Positions 45,691 through 54,076 of a stretch of 64,000 nucleotides of DNA are shown here, piece after piece. The position numbers and the translations under genes were made by a program. Within the stretch, counting starts at the first letter, position 1. Every line of letters starts with the position of its first letter. Origin of the DNA: Ignavibacteriales bacterium (GTDB lineage Bacteria; Bacteroidota; Ignavibacteria; Ignavibacteriales; Melioribacteraceae); assembly GCA_016177735.1 (NCBI GenBank), contig JACOUS010000019.1, forward strand, positions 16,818 to 80,817. The letters run 5' to 3'. The notes beneath the pieces were generated by a model. The model was not told where the DNA came from. It saw only the letters and a program-made list of their open reading frames with translations, and searched no databases.

Positions 45691-46095
45691 TCACAGAAGT
45701 CGTCTTTGTTTTTCCAAGTCCAGTTTTTGGCGTACAAACTTTCTTATAATCTTCATTGCTTTTATTGATTGCAGCGCCTCTTCGCTTGTAACAATATCTC
45801 CGGGATAACGAAATTGGACAGCATAAGGATCGAGATATTCTAAATGAGGCAGAAGCATGCTAAACTCTCTATCAATTTTTAAGCATCGGGGAAGTAAATC
45901 TTTTGTTAGATCATGAGTTTTGGGAAAAGTAATATTATTTTCAACGAGAAATGCCTTCAAATATTTTTCGGCACATTGTTGTGCAGCGAAGCATGTTAGA
46001 TGAGCAATTTTCTTATTGCGTTTTTTTGCTAATGTTGACGCTCCTAAATAATCACCTTCAGCTTTTAATATCCAGGCATTTGTGTCAGCGTGCAT
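45691..46095 (-). CDS. HEPN-domain protein (toxin candidate)
   Basis: A 134-residue helical protein of the HEPN family: AWILKAEGDYLGAS, HLTCFAAQQCAEKYLKAFLV and HDLTKDLLPRC are typical, as is RYPGD in the C-terminal part. HEPN proteins are often RNases or inactive partners controlled by an MNT nucleotidyltransferase that modifies them. The MNT gene overlaps its 5' end by 11 bp. The pair is flanked by direct copies of the nadA end, so it appears to have been inserted. Confidence 0.85.
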   Translation of the reverse strand: MHADTNAWILKAEGDYLGASTLAKKRNKKIAHLTCFAAQQCAEKYLKAFLVENNITFPKTHDLTKDLLPRCLKIDREFSMLLPHLEYLDPYAVQFRYPGDIVTSEEALQSIKAMKIIRKFVRQKLDLEKQRRLL

Positions 46096-46405
46096 ACAAT
46101 ACTACACCTTTTTCAAATATCTCCTTAACAAACCAATCTCTCCCCTCTAAAGCACGTGCAACTTCTTCGGGGTTTCTTACAATAACATCAACAGATGCTT
46201 GTTCATTGATAGCGCGTCTGACAACGCGTATCCTTTCGGCTGGCAATCCTGGAATTTTTGCAACTACAAACAAATCTATGTCGCTGTCTTTGTTTGGTTT
46301 TCCATATGCGTGAGAACCGAAAAGAATTATTTTTTCAGGCGAGCATTGTTCTACAATCGATGAGACTATTCGTAGTATTTTATTTTTTTGGGGTATCCGT
46401 TTCAT
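46085..46405 (-). CDS. MNT-type nucleotidyltransferase (antitoxin candidate)
   Basis: A 106-residue minimal nucleotidyltransferase. LFGSHAYGKPNKDSDIDLFV contains the G-S-x10-D-x-D active site, with a third acidic residue in ASVDVIVR. In HEPN-MNT systems the enzyme adds AMP to the HEPN toxin and neutralises it. It overlaps the HEPN gene by 11 bp. The active site looks intact. Between its 5' end and nadA are only 48 bp, so its promoter must lie there or in nadA. Confidence 0.88.
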   Translation of the reverse strand: MKRIPQKNKILRIVSSIVEQCSPEKIILFGSHAYGKPNKDSDIDLFVVAKIPGLPAERIRVVRRAINEQASVDVIVRNPEEVARALEGRDWFVKEIFEKGVVLYAR

Positions 46406-46452
46406 AATGTGAAAATAATACAGCCTCTGCCAAAAATCAATTCTTGCATCAT

Positions 46453-46486
46453 CTCAAACTATTGCAAGCATTCTTTCAATCGGCAA
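46453..46486. repeat. 34-bp direct repeat at the nadA 3' end (proximal copy)
   Basis: CTCAAACTATTGCAAGCATT...ATCGGCAA, identical to 45605-45638. It includes the nadA stop codon (46454-46456 on the minus strand). Confidence 0.9.
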
Positions 46487-47389
46487 GCGGGCACGTGCAG
46501 CAATTTCTTCCGGCACTTTCACTTCGTATTGTTCATAGAGAAGCGATTCATACAAATTTTCGAGCGTAATTTTTTTCATGTATTCGCAGACTGCATTTTC
46601 ACTGAGCGGATAAAATTTTGCTTCCGGTTTCATCTTTTTGAGCCGGTGAAGAATTCCGGTTTCTGTTGCAATTACAAATTCTTCCGCTTTCGATTCTTTT
46701 ACGTGCCGTATCATTCCTTCAGTAGAAAATATGTGAATATCTTTGCAGTCGAAATAGACTTGCGATTTCAACATGCACGAACTTGAACAGCCGCATTCGG
46801 GATGAATCAAAAAATCTGCACCGGGATGTTCTTTATGTGCATCATCAAAATTCACATCGCCGATTTTTTCATGAACATGACAAGCGCCGCTCCAAATTTC
46901 CATTTCACGTCCGGTCATTGCGCTTACGTACTGTCCCAAAAACCTGTCCGGCAGAAACAAAATTTTTTTATCGGGTGGAATCGCTTCAACAACTTTGACT
47001 GCATTCGATGAAGTTACACAATAATCACTTTCTGCTTTCACTTCCGCGGTTGTATTCACATACGAAACAACAACCGAATTTGGAAATTTTTCTTTCCACT
47101 CGCGCAATTGATCTGCATTAATTGTAGCGGCAAGCGAGCATCCGGCTTCGAGATCGGGAAGCAAAACTTTTTTATTCGGTGAAATGATCGAAGCAGTCTC
47201 CGCCATAAAATGAACGCCGCAAAATGCAATAACTTCTGCATCGGTTTTAGCCGCTTGCTGTGAAAGCCCGAGCGAATCACCGACAAAGTCTGCAATGTCC
47301 TGAACCTCGCTAATCTGATAATTGTGGGCAAGTATTACTGCGTTTTTCTCTTTCTTTAATTTCAATATCTCATTTATTATGTCATTCAT
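46454..47389 (-). CDS. nadA: Quinolinate synthase NadA
   Basis: NadA condenses iminoaspartate with dihydroxyacetone phosphate to quinolinate, using a [4Fe-4S] cluster. The 311-residue protein has VILAHNYQISEVQDIADFVG, the first cluster Cys in VIAFCGVHFMAETA, the second in WSGACHVHEKIG, and the third in HPECGCSSSCML. The C-terminus PIERMLAIV is the segment duplicated downstream at 45605-45638. Order nadB-nadC-nadA on the minus strand forms the de novo NAD pathway, with about 100 bp between nadC and nadA. Confidence 0.95.
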   Translation of the reverse strand: MNDIINEILKLKKEKNAVILAHNYQISEVQDIADFVGDSLGLSQQAAKTDAEVIAFCGVHFMAETASIISPNKKVLLPDLEAGCSLAATINADQLREWKEKFPNSVVVSYVNTTAEVKAESDYCVTSSNAVKVVEAIPPDKKILFLPDRFLGQYVSAMTGREMEIWSGACHVHEKIGDVNFDDAHKEHPGADFLIHPECGCSSSCMLKSQVYFDCKDIHIFSTEGMIRHVKESKAEEFVIATETGILHRLKKMKPEAKFYPLSENAVCEYMKKITLENLYESLLYEQYEVKVPEEIAARARLPIERMLAIV

Positions 47390-47489
47390 CTTTGCTGCCT
47401 TTCGCGGTTTGTAAAATCACAAAACTCAAATAACAAATACCAGACAAATTGCAAACGACAATCACCAAATAAATCACAGCAATTAATCT

Positions 47490-48395
47490 TCAAAAAAATT
47501 TTATAATTGATTTTTGGTGATTTGAATTTCCTTGTGATTTGTCATTTGTTATTTTCATACTGATATCGAGCGCTTTAACACTGTGAGTTAATGCACCAAC
47601 GGAAATAAAATCAACTCCGGTTTCTGCAATTGCACGGACGGTTTCAAGATTAATTCCGCCGGAAGCTTCAATAAAACATTTTTTATTAATCAGCCGCACT
47701 GCTTCTTTCATCTCGTTCAAGTTCATGTTGTCGAGCATAATTACATCAACATTTAATTTCATCGCTTCATCAACTTCGCTGATGTTTGTTGTTTCAACTT
47801 CGATCTTCATTTGCTTCGGAATTGATTTCCTGATTTTGTCAACGGCTTTGGTAATACTTCCGGCGGCTTTGATATGATTATCTTTTATCATCACCATATC
47901 GAACAGACCGATCCGGTGATTTGTTCCGCCGCCGCATTCAACAGCAAACTTATCGAATAATCTCAAACCCGGAACTGTTTTTCGTGTATCCAAAATTTTT
48001 GTATTCGTACCCGAAATTTTTTCAACATAAACGGAAGTTAAAGTTGCGATGCCCGACATCCTTTGCAAAAAATTTAACGCTGTTCTCTCGCCGCTCAATA
48101 GTGCCCGTACAGAACCTTTCACTTCGGCAATTTTAGTCCCGGCTTTTACTTTTGAACCGTCTTCAACAAAACTCTCCCACTTAATCTTTTCATCTAATTT
48201 TTTGAAAACCAGTTTTGCAATATCGAGTCCCGCAATTATACCGTCTTGTTTCGCAATAAAATATGCTGCTGCTTTTTTCTTTTTTGGAATAAGCAGTTCG
48301 GTTGTAACATCGCCCTTTCCGATATCTTCTTTCAATGCGGTTGAAATTACTTTCTCAAAATTTTTCTTGTAAAGTTCCTTCATTATAAACATCAT
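47490..48395 (-). CDS. nadC: Nicotinate-nucleotide pyrophosphorylase NadC
   Basis: NadC converts quinolinate and PRPP to nicotinate mononucleotide. It has the family features LKEDIGKGDVTTELL, LSGERTALNFLQRMSGIAT, DTRKTVPGLRLFDKFAV, GGGTNHRIGLFDMVMIKDNH and ASGGINLETVRAIAETGVD. The ATG at 48393-48395 overlaps the nadB stop codon; a second ATG 12 bases in (48383) is also possible. The C-terminal 20 residues (KSQGNSNHQKSIIKFF) are extra compared with most relatives. Confidence 0.93.
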   Translation of the reverse strand: MMFIMKELYKKNFEKVISTALKEDIGKGDVTTELLIPKKKKAAAYFIAKQDGIIAGLDIAKLVFKKLDEKIKWESFVEDGSKVKAGTKIAEVKGSVRALLSGERTALNFLQRMSGIATLTSVYVEKISGTNTKILDTRKTVPGLRLFDKFAVECGGGTNHRIGLFDMVMIKDNHIKAAGSITKAVDKIRKSIPKQMKIEVETTNISEVDEAMKLNVDVIMLDNMNLNEMKEAVRLINKKCFIEASGGINLETVRAIAETGVDFISVGALTHSVKALDISMKITNDKSQGNSNHQKSIIKFF

Positions 48396-49957
48396 TTTAT
48401 TGATAAAAATTTACTTCCTTCTTTCTTTTTCTGAACGATCGTGAATTTCATTTTGTCGTTTTCATTCGGGAAATCCGGGCGAAGATGGCACCCTCTGCTT
48501 TCTTCGCGAAGCAGTGCAGATTTCGTAATTAACCGTGCAACTTCAAAGAGACTTTTTGATCTGCTCGAATAATATTCATTGTCGTCATCTGCATCTTCTA
48601 ATTTTTCGCGGAAGGATTTTTCGGCTTCAATTAAAGATTCTTTCGATCTCACAATTCCAACTTTATCAGTCATCATTTTTGCTATTTCATTTTTATGCAA
48701 AAGATATCCCGTTTCGTTTCCTTTATTTACCGTAAAAGAATTTTTCTCAACAGCTTCATTATTTATTTCGATCGGCAATTGCCCGGCAAAATCGACTGTG
48801 CGTTTTGCAAACACGAGACATTCGAGCAATGAATTACTTGCAAGCCGGTTTGCGCCGTGCACACCGGTTGACGCAATTTCACCCACGGCAAAAAGTCCGT
48901 TCAAATTTGTTTCGCCGTTCAACCCGGTTTTAATTCCGCCTATCATGTAATGTGCCGCCGGTGCTATCGGTACCAAATCATTTGTAATATCAACTTTGTA
49001 TTTGAGTGCTTCGCCGTAGATGTTCGAGAAACGTTGTTTAATTTTTTTTGCATCGAGATGACGCAAATCCAAATAAACATTCGGCATGCCGTATTTTTTC
49101 ATTTCAAAATAGATTGCTTCTGAAATTACATCGCGCGGTGCAAGCTCGGCTTTCTTCTGCCGTTCTTTTAAAAAGCGTTCGCCTTTTTCATTTACAATGT
49201 ATGCACCCTCTCCGCGCACAGCTTCACTTATCAAGAATGTTTCGTCGGTTCCGGAATAAAACGAAGTTGGATGAAATTGAATGAACTCCATACTTTCTAT
49301 TTCCGCACCGGTATCAAACGCAAGTGTTACTCCTTCGCCTACAGATGTGTGCGGATTTGTAGTGCGCTGATAAATTGCCGAAGCGCCGCCGGCCGCCAAT
49401 ATTACTTGTCCGGCGAGTGTGATGTTTTTTTTGCTCTGCCAATTGTATGCTGAAACTCCAGCGCAAGTTTTTTCATTGCAAATAAGTTTGTGAACGAGTG
49501 TGTTTTCAAAAATTGTAATGTTGGAATTGTTCTCGACAAATTTCGAGACGAAGCGGACAATTTCTTTTCCGGTTGCATCGCCGCCGGAATGAAGAATGCG
49601 TCTTTTGGAATGACCGCCTTCGAGTCCGAGCGCAATATTTCCGTTTTGTTTATCGAACGGCATTCCCATTTCAATCAATTCGAGAATTCTTTCGCATCCT
49701 TCATTAACCAAAATTTCAACTGCTTTCGGGTTACACAAACCGCGCCCGGTTTTAATTGTATCTTCGTAATGAAGTTCGGGCGAATCATTTTTATCGATTG
49801 CGGCGGCAATCCCTCCTTGCGCCCAATACGAGTTGCTCAATTCAATTGTTGATTTGGTTATCAGCGCAACTTTCCAATTCTTTGAGGCATACAATGCAGA
49901 ATAAAGTCCGGCGAGACCGGTGCCAACTATTACGAAATCAAACTTATAACGTTCCAT
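48392..49957 (-). CDS. nadB: L-aspartate oxidase NadB
   Basis: Flavoenzyme that oxidises L-aspartate to iminoaspartate (fumarate can be the electron acceptor without oxygen). FAD motif FVIVGTGLAGLYSALYAS at the N-terminus; substrate-side SNSYWAQGGIAAAI, HSGGDATGKEIV, QFHPTSFYS and HYMIGGIKTGLNGETNL follow the family. The start at 49957 places the FAD strand at residue 6; an in-frame ATG exists at 50005. About 521 residues, normal. First gene of nadB-nadC-nadA. Confidence 0.93.
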   Translation of the reverse strand: MERYKFDFVIVGTGLAGLYSALYASKNWKVALITKSTIELSNSYWAQGGIAAAIDKNDSPELHYEDTIKTGRGLCNPKAVEILVNEGCERILELIEMGMPFDKQNGNIALGLEGGHSKRRILHSGGDATGKEIVRFVSKFVENNSNITIFENTLVHKLICNEKTCAGVSAYNWQSKKNITLAGQVILAAGGASAIYQRTTNPHTSVGEGVTLAFDTGAEIESMEFIQFHPTSFYSGTDETFLISEAVRGEGAYIVNEKGERFLKERQKKAELAPRDVISEAIYFEMKKYGMPNVYLDLRHLDAKKIKQRFSNIYGEALKYKVDITNDLVPIAPAAHYMIGGIKTGLNGETNLNGLFAVGEIASTGVHGANRLASNSLLECLVFAKRTVDFAGQLPIEINNEAVEKNSFTVNKGNETGYLLHKNEIAKMMTDKVGIVRSKESLIEAEKSFREKLEDADDDNEYYSSRSKSLFEVARLITKSALLREESRGCHLRPDFPNENDKMKFTIVQKKKEGSKFLSIK

Positions 49958-50043
49958 ACAAAGCCATTCTTTAGAAGCGGCAGAAAGATTAGAATTAAGT
50001 TTCAAAAAACTACTTTCAATCTGTTGGGTTGATAAACGAAAAG

Positions 50044-50499
50044 TTATTTACTGCCCAAAGATAAGAAATGTTGGTTTCTTCTAATCATGTACCTTTGCGG
50101 TTCTTCAAGCGGTTTGAATCCGAATCTTGCGTACAAGCCGTGCGCATCTTTTGTTGCAAGCAAAACTGCGCGCATCTCTTTTATGCCGGGATATTCCAGA
50201 ATAGAATCCATCAGCCATTTTGATAAACCCTTGCCGCGGTATTCTTCAACAATAAAAACATCAGCGATATAACCGAACAACGTAAAATCCGTAACTACGC
50301 GCGCAAAACCGATCTGCTTTTTCCCGTCGTAAACTCCAAAGCAAAGCGAGTTGGAAATTGAATTTTTTACTTTGTCGATTGTAATCCCTTTCGACCAGTA
50401 TGAGTTTGTTAAAAACCGGTGGATCGTAAACAGATCAAGCTTACCTTTGTTTGTGGAAATCAGGTAATTATTTTTTTTGTATTCTTGAATTCTCGTCAT
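50044..50499 (-). CDS. GNAT acetyltransferase
   Basis: A 151-residue GNAT protein. IGFARVVTDFTLFGYIADVFI and VEEYRGKGLSKWLMDSIL (acetyl-CoA loop RGKGLS) identify the family, and the C-terminal HGLYARFGFKPLEEPQRYM is typical of a group often fused to or neighbouring metabolic genes. Substrate unknown. It overlaps the arylamine acetyltransferase gene by 4 bp and shares its transcript. Confidence 0.85.
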   Translation of the reverse strand: MTRIQEYKKNNYLISTNKGKLDLFTIHRFLTNSYWSKGITIDKVKNSISNSLCFGVYDGKKQIGFARVVTDFTLFGYIADVFIVEEYRGKGLSKWLMDSILEYPGIKEMRAVLLATKDAHGLYARFGFKPLEEPQRYMIRRNQHFLSLGSK

Positions 50500-51287
50500 G
50501 TTAGTTCTATCCCGAAATGTTTTTTGAGTAAAAGTAAAAATTCTTTTTCAGAATTGAATTCTGTTTTCGTTTTGTTTCCATTCTCAGTAATTGTTAATGA
50601 ATTATTACTCAACGTAATTCTTCCGTTTGGAGTTGCAATTGTGCAGAGCATACGTGTTCTGAAATGCGAGTTCAAATCATCTTGCTGAAATACACACATA
50701 TTTTCGTAATCGAAAAATTTTCTCGGCACAGTTGTAAATTGATATTGAAGCTTCTCTTCCCCGACAAACCCGGAATGTCTTTCTTCCATTTTCCATTTAC
50801 CATTTTCCATCTTACATAATTGAAAGATATTTCCTCCGGCAGATCTCAATTTATATTTTCCGCTAACGTCTTCGCATCCGCCGTCGGGCATTTGAATCGG
50901 TTTGCGGAATGAATCGCCGAAGCCGACATCAACCAAATAATCTTTATCGAGATGAACAAGCAGAGTCATGTGATCAAACTCCGGTCCAAGTTCTTCTTTT
51001 TGATTATTATAAACACGCGCAGAAAGCATATCTACATTAAATCCGAGCTGTGTTAAAAGCCAATGGAACAATCCGTTCAGTTCGTAGCAGAATCCGCCGC
51101 GATTGTTCTCAATAATTTTTTTGTAAATCCGTTCTTCATCAAGAATTATTCTGCCTCGAAAAGGAATGTCCAAATCTTCGAACGGAATAAAATAAAGATG
51201 TTTCAGTTGGAGCTCAGCAAGAAACTCGTATGACGGAGAATAAATTTTCTTTACGCAGATTCTGTTTAAGTAGTGCTGTAGATTCAT
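50496..51287 (-). CDS. Arylamine N-acetyltransferase (NAT) family protein
   Basis: A 263-residue NAT enzyme. The catalytic Cys is in NRGGFCYELNGLFHWLL, His in DHMTLLVHLDKDYLVD and Asp in VDVGFGDSFRKPI, giving a complete Cys-His-Asp triad. NATs transfer acetyl groups from CoA to arylamines and hydrazines. It is part of a four-gene minus-strand run (GNAT, DinB, NAT, GNAT) with short gaps (4 bp to the DinB gene). Confidence 0.9.
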   Translation of the reverse strand: MNLQHYLNRICVKKIYSPSYEFLAELQLKHLYFIPFEDLDIPFRGRIILDEERIYKKIIENNRGGFCYELNGLFHWLLTQLGFNVDMLSARVYNNQKEELGPEFDHMTLLVHLDKDYLVDVGFGDSFRKPIQMPDGGCEDVSGKYKLRSAGGNIFQLCKMENGKWKMEERHSGFVGEEKLQYQFTTVPRKFFDYENMCVFQQDDLNSHFRTRMLCTIATPNGRITLSNNSLTITENGNKTKTEFNSEKEFLLLLKKHFGIELT

Positions 51288-51291
51288 AACC

Positions 51292-51771
51292 CTAAAAATT
51301 CACCGACTGCAAGCCGTGATATTTCCTGATTAATCCCAACTGACCGATATGATATGATTCGTGTGCAGCGAGAAAAGAAAGTGCGCCGTGTAATGTTTTA
51401 TCTGCAAATGAAAATTTAAAATCAGTTTTTGATTTTAACTGCTTTGGTTTCAATTCGCCAAGTTTTTTTGTGAGAAGCCGGTCGGTCTTCTTCCATTCTT
51501 TTAATAGTTCTTCGAGCAGCGGATATTTTTTAACATCCTCAATCATTCTAACATCTTTGTATTCTTCGGCGTAAGGATTTTTCGCTTTGCTGCCAAGCAA
51601 ATTAAGAATATAGTAACGCGCGTCAGCAGAATGGAGTGCGAGAAAAATCATCGAGTTTGTTTTCTCGTTTGGTCTCTTTGATGCGGTTTCATCATCCACA
51701 TCTTTGAATACATTAACGAACAATGCCGAGTTAATTTTAAATATTGAAATGAATGTTTGTGCAGCGCTCAT
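51292..51771 (-). CDS. DinB-like four-helix protein
   Basis: A 159-residue DinB/YfiT-type protein. The metal-ligand histidines are in IFLALHSADARYYILN and AAHESYHIGQLGLIRKYHG, the latter being the family signature near the C-terminus. These proteins are often thiol-dependent transferases or of unknown function. It lies between the NAT gene (4 bp) and a GNAT gene (17 bp). Confidence 0.85.
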   Translation of the reverse strand: MSAAQTFISIFKINSALFVNVFKDVDDETASKRPNEKTNSMIFLALHSADARYYILNLLGSKAKNPYAEEYKDVRMIEDVKKYPLLEELLKEWKKTDRLLTKKLGELKPKQLKSKTDFKFSFADKTLHGALSFLAAHESYHIGQLGLIRKYHGLQSVNF

Positions 51772-51788
51772 ATCTATTATTCCTTTCG

Positions 51789-52307
51789 TTACTCCTTACC
51801 GCTCAATTCCAGGTAATACCCTTTATCGCATCTGCCGGAAAGATGTTCCGGGAAATATCTTTTGAAGCCGTGTTTTTCGTAAAGTGCAATTGCTTCTTTC
51901 AATGCCGATGCCGTTTCCAAAATAATTTTTTTATAACCAAGCTCCCGCGCTTTTGCAAGCGCGTGATTTAAAAGCAATTTGCCGTAACCTTTGCCTCTTT
52001 CATCCTTCAACAAATACATTTTTCTCAATTCGCAAGTCTCGTTATCTATTTTATACAAACCAACTGTAGCAATAATTTTTCCGTTTTTGTTTTCAAGCAG
52101 ATCGAAAATTCCGTTACGTGCAAAATAATTTTGTTCGATATCCGTTAAATCGGCATCCGTTTTCTCCGGGTCGGTTTTCAAACCGTATTCTTTGAGAATA
52201 TCGAAAATCAAATTCGTAATTACTTCGCTGTCTGAATTTGCTGCCCGGCGGATTTTAAATTGGTTCTGTTCCAAAATTATTACACCGCTTGTAGTTTTGA
52301 TACACAA
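51789..52307 (-). CDS. GNAT acetyltransferase
   Basis: A 172-residue GNAT protein. LRKMYLLKDERGKGYGKLLL contains the acetyl-CoA loop RGKGYG, followed by the helix LNHALAKARELGYKKIILET and the C-terminal ALYEKHGFKRY. The first residues (MCIKTTSGVIILE) are not conserved and the start could lie later. It is first in the run of four minus-strand genes. Confidence 0.85.
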   Translation of the reverse strand: MCIKTTSGVIILEQNQFKIRRAANSDSEVITNLIFDILKEYGLKTDPEKTDADLTDIEQNYFARNGIFDLLENKNGKIIATVGLYKIDNETCELRKMYLLKDERGKGYGKLLLNHALAKARELGYKKIILETASALKEAIALYEKHGFKRYFPEHLSGRCDKGYYLELSGKE

Positions 52308-52364
52308 TTATTTCACGTTAAATTAAAAAAAGAAAATTCCGCAAACAAAAAGACAGTGTGAAAA

Positions 52365-52918
52365 ATGTATCTTTTACGCAAAGGATTTTTGAAGACCGGC
52401 GCGTTTATCACCGGCGGTTTATTACTGCACGGACACGATTTTTTTACTCCTCCGACCAGCCGAAGGGATTTAAATTAATTCATGAAAAGCTCGGAATCTT
52501 CACCGATCGAGGCGGAACAATTGCATGGTTCGTTGATAAAAATGCCGCTGCCGTCATTGATTCCCAATTTCCGGAGAGTGCAAAGAATTTTATCGACGGG
52601 CTCAAACAGAAAACAGACCGGAAGATTGACAGACTTTTCAATACGCATCATCACCAAAATCATACATCGGGAAATATTTTTTTGAAAAACTACACGGATA
52701 AAATTGTTGCACATGAAAACGGTCACAAAGAATTTGGATTGAACGCCGCAAACGAAATTGACCGCGAGATAAAAGGGTTAGTTCAAAAAGAAGCTGTACC
52801 GAATTAGAAAATGATATTAATAGAACCGGCGATAACATTGTTGCAAGATATAACTCTATCGAAAAAGAATACGATAGGAAAACAAATCACGGTCCCAACA
52901 CCGGTGTTGTTTTGAAAT
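52365..52918 (+). pseudogene. Chimeric pseudogene: metallo-beta-lactamase fold fused to a DUF922-type protease tail
   Basis: Three frames are needed. From 52365 a twin-arginine-like or Sec signal (LLRKGFLKTGAFITGGLLL) is read in one frame. After a shift near 52445, a metallo-beta-lactamase N-terminal part follows (LGIFTDRGGTIAWFVDKNAA, LFNTHHHQNHTSGNIF, with the second HxH Asp region altered to HQNH). At VAHEN it joins a zinc-protease-like tail (HENGHKEFGLNAANEIDREI), which after another shift near 52785 continues CTELENDINRTGDNIVARY and YDRKTNHG to 52918. The lactamase C-terminal half and the protease N-terminal half are absent. It is not expected to be functional. Confidence 0.7.
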
Positions 52919-52966
52919 GATTATGCAAGTTTGCTCATTGATAATTGAAGAGGAAAGCTTAACACG

Positions 52967-53320
52967 CTATTCCTCTTCTTCTGCTTCCGTAGCATTGTAG
53001 CCTAAAAATTTCGGCTCGAAATCTTTTAACAATTCTTTCACTTCTTCGGCTTGTTCTTCTTTCACGTTTAGAATTGCGGTATCGATGCTTCCCAAAACAT
53101 GAAGCATATTTTCTCCCTGAATAAAATATTCGATACCCTGTTCATCGAGCAGACTTTTTATAATTGCGATATCGCCCATGCTTTTTGTAGAAAGAATCGG
53201 AACAAATGTTGCGTTCTCTTCGTGATTGATCTCGGGAAGTTTCTCAACAAGTTCTATTTCGCAATCAGTACAGATTGTAATTCCTTCAACGTATTCGGCT
53301 TTGCAATTCGGGCAGAACAT
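52967..53320 (-). CDS. DUF2007 protein with N-terminal zinc ribbon
   Basis: A 117-residue protein starting MFCPNCKAEYVEGITICTDC, a zinc ribbon with two CxxC pairs. A DUF2007 domain (about 35-105) follows with PILSTKSMGDIAIIKSLLDE and GIEYFIQGENM. The tail is acidic (TEAEEEE). DUF2007 is a presumed signal-transduction or ligand-binding domain. The start at 53320 is fixed by GGAGGGAAT just upstream; an in-frame ATG at 53356 is rejected. Confidence 0.8.
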   Translation of the reverse strand: MFCPNCKAEYVEGITICTDCEIELVEKLPEINHEENATFVPILSTKSMGDIAIIKSLLDEQGIEYFIQGENMLHVLGSIDTAILNVKEEQAEEVKELLKDFEPKFLGYNATEAEEEE

Positions 53321-53416
53321 ATTCCCTCCTACTATTATTGTTTGGACACAGTGCAAAAGTAAGTTTTAAACTTTTTATACCACTTCGTGTTTCTAAAAAA
53401 TATTTTTTAATACTCT

Positions 53417-53460
53417 TTAACGCAGAGTCATAGAGAAGGCGCAAAGCACGCAGAGAAAGT
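53417..53460. repeat. Repeat-like intergenic sequence AACGCAGAG...CACGCAGAGAAAG
   Basis: The internally repetitive AACGCAGAG-N-CAAAGCACGCAGAGAAAG pattern is a familiar interspersed intergenic type. A related CTTTGCGG-TCTTTGCGTGAAA stretch occurs at 60299-60320 near trmB. Only similarity by eye. Confidence 0.4.
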
Positions 53461-53497
53461 TGATTTTTTAGAACCACTTTTTGCAAAGCAGAAAAAT

Positions 53498-53926
53498 TTA
53501 TTTGATCTCTTCAATTACAACCGCACCCCACGGACAGTAGCCGACCGAAAGATAATCGTCAACATGCTCTTCAACGTATTGGGGATTTCCGTCACACACT
53601 TCGATACTGAATTCAACAAGATCCCATTCGTTCCGTTTAAAATGCCACGACCAATTCATGTTATAGCCGTCGCTGCCTTTATCTATCGCACCGTGAATGT
53701 GTAAATTTCTTTTTGAGTAATCGAGTTTCAATTCTTCGCGCGCTTTCTGAATTATCGTATCGTTCGAAGTAATTGCGATAAAGTCTGTTGCTGTGCCCGT
53801 TTCATTTTTCATTTTGAATTTGAAACCGGCGTAACCGCTTGGAATATTTTGTGTCGGTGAATCTTCTTCGGAACAAGAAAGAAATAAAACAGAGAAAATG
53901 ATTAGCAACAAATGTCTGATTAGCAT
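53498..53926 (-). CDS. Small lipoprotein of unknown function
   Basis: A 142-residue lipoprotein beginning MLIRHLLLIIFSVLFLSCSE (lipobox LSC). It has a GGGGGAG ribosome-binding site just before the ATG at 53926, which rules out the longer frame from 54028. The mature part is rich in charged and aromatic residues (YNMNWSWHFKRNEWDLVEF). No family recognised. It lies downstream of katA on the same strand, separated by a strong terminator. Confidence 0.65.
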   Translation of the reverse strand: MLIRHLLLIIFSVLFLSCSEEDSPTQNIPSGYAGFKFKMKNETGTATDFIAITSNDTIIQKAREELKLDYSKRNLHIHGAIDKGSDGYNMNWSWHFKRNEWDLVEFSIEVCDGNPQYVEEHVDDYLSVGYCPWGAVVIEEIK

Positions 53927-54013
53927 AAAGCTCCCCCGATTGTATTTGAAATTATCTATTGCCGGAAGCAATATAATTTTTTTCCGTTCAACGAAAAAAT
54001 TTGAGAATAAAAA

Positions 54014-54058
54014 AACCGCAAAAAACACTGCATACTTTTTAACAGTGTTTCTGCGGTT
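54014..54058 (-). terminator. Terminator of katA
   Basis: Long hairpin AACCGCA + AAACACTG paired with CAGTGTTT + TGCGGTT, loop of 12 bases, followed on the minus strand by TTTTTTTATTC. It ends the dps-katA transcript. Confidence 0.88.
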
Positions 54059-54076
54059 AACAATCGCAATAATTAT

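Noticed and set aside
49958..50005. Upstream ATG of nadB at 50005
   Set aside because: It adds 16 residues before the FAD-binding strand that are not typical of the family; it cannot be fully excluded.
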